NCBI GenBank assembly: GCA_937958265.1
Contig: CALGNX010000001.1
Location: 62,001-126,000, forward strand
Origin: an uncultured Algibacter sp.
GTDB taxonomy: Bacteria > Bacteroidota > Bacteroidia > Flavobacteriales > Flavobacteriaceae
DNA: 64,000 nucleotides
Reading direction: 5' to 3'
Below, one piece after another: positions 63,337-64,000 of the stretch; position 1 is the first letter of the stretch; every line of letters starts with the position of its first letter. Below the pieces are notes generated by a model, which worked only from the letters and a program-made list of their open reading frames with translations, ran no database searches and had not been told where the DNA came from. The translations under genes were made by a program, and so were the position numbers.

Positions 63337-64000
63337 TTACTTTTTATAAAACTTAGTAAAGCCACGATAAGCAAAGTAACCTAAAATAGCAACCAATGCA
63401 CACGCTATGCTAATAAATTTAATACTTACAATTTGGTCGCCACTAGCATAACTATGTAAACCGGCTAAATAGAAATTAACACCAAAATACGTCATAATTA
63501 TACTTGCAAATGCAATTATAGACATTAAATTAAAAAACCAGCGACCTCTAAGACCTGGAATTAATCGCATGTGTATAACAAAAGCATAAATCATAATACT
63601 AATAAGCGCCCAAGTCTCTTTTGGATCCCAACCCCAGTAACGGCCCCAACTTTCGTTAGCCCACATACCACCTAAAAAGTTACCAATGGTAAGCATTACC
63701 AAGCCAACAGTTAAAGCCATTTCATTAATTACCGTAATCTCTTTAATATTCAAATCCATTTTAGCTTTATTGGCTTTCGTTGTAAAAATCATGAGTAATA
63801 AAGCTACAATACCTAAAATCATACCTAATGTAAACGGCCCATAACTACCAACAATTACCGCTACATGTATCATTAACCAATAGCTATCCAAAACTGGCTG
63901 CAAATTCGCAATAGCAGGATCCATCCAATTCCAATGCGCTATCATTAAAATCATGGCTGTAACAAAAGCTGTGCTAGCAATTGTTAAATCGCTTTTTCGC
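63337..64000 (-). CDS. ccsA: Cytochrome c biogenesis protein CcsA/CcsB-type (partial)
   Basis: Only the C-terminal part (221 codons) is inside; the frame continues past the right edge, so an ATG at 63954 is not the true start. The membrane helices and the tryptophan-rich heme-handling motif (WANESWGRYWGWDPKETWAL) place it in the CcsA/ResC family of system II cytochrome c assembly, which presents heme at the outer face of the membrane. In Bacteroidota this is often fused to a ResB-like half; that part would lie beyond the window. Conserved His in the WWD region and in MIHVAVIVGSY are heme-ligand candidates. Confidence 0.9.
   Translation of the reverse strand, partial: RKSDLTIASTAFVTAMILMIAHWNWMDPAIANLQPVLDSYWLMIHVAVIVGSYGPFTLGMILGIVALLLMIFTTKANKAKMDLNIKEITVINEMALTVGLVMLTIGNFLGGMWANESWGRYWGWDPKETWALISIMIYAFVIHMRLIPGLRGRWFFNLMSIIAFASIIMTYFGVNFYLAGLHSYASGDQIVSIKFISIACALVAILGYFAYRGFTKFYKK

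Overview
This is an AT-rich chromosomal window from a member of the Bacteroidota, most likely a marine Flavobacteriaceae species (Lacinutrix/Olleya/Winogradskyella-like; the genus is a guess). The grounds are: several secreted proteins ending in type IX secretion (T9SS) sorting tails; promoters of the Bacteroidetes form TTG-N18/19-TAnnTTTG in front of several genes and a tRNA; lineage-typical families (DUF6452/DUF6048, CCC-motif membrane protein, DUF1800/DUF1501, BshB1); and neighbourhoods such as zapA-6S RNA-rny. No phage, plasmid or transposase gene was seen.

Layout. 0-14 kb is mostly housekeeping: lpd, aroQ divergent from a Xer recombinase, rny, a probable 6S RNA, zapA with a coiled-coil partner, an M23 peptidase followed by a TonB-dependent receptor, a cysteine desulfurase, an acidic calcium-repeat lipoprotein and a Smr protein. 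14-24 kb holds a T9SS surface protein, two small membrane proteins, rocD, a mechanosensitive channel, and two large secreted proteins with matching Ig-like and T9SS tails, one a probable polysaccharide lyase. 24-34.5 kb carries rlmD with DUF6452/DUF6048, OsmC, an acyl-CoA dehydrogenase, DUF2130, two methyltransferases, a ZIP transporter and DUF4268.

34.6-43.1 kb is the main accessory region. It is a type I restriction-modification locus on the minus strand (hsdM, hsdS, GIY-YIG nuclease, hsdR), with a caspase/CHAT-like protein (DUF6642-like) upstream that seems to lack its catalytic dyad. A 1.2-kb, GC-richer array of inverted REP-like units lies directly behind hsdS. The same repeat family occurs as a palindrome upstream of hsdM and twice, in frame, inside hsdS itself.

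43.4-54 kb holds a DUF1800/DUF1501/T9SS operon, MarC, an HbpS-like protein, an AraC regulator, a lipoprotein, DUF3108 and an M28 peptidase. 54-64 kb holds tRNA-His, bshB1, rlmF, a response regulator and a YfiR-like histidine kinase, a HAD phosphatase, a small basic protein not found by length-filtered gene calling, mscL, a SatD-like/DUF3307 pair, an FkbM methyltransferase, and the 3' part of ccsA, which runs off the right edge.

A second repeat family, about 90 bp and structured, sits in four intergenic places (12.4, 48.4, 51.2 and 62.3 kb). I see no complete new defence or mobile system. The most unusual material is the REP array together with REP-derived peptides in hsdS, the dead-looking caspase-like neighbour, the 90-bp repeat family, and the unrecognised N-terminal region of the large secreted protein at 21.9-23.9 kb.
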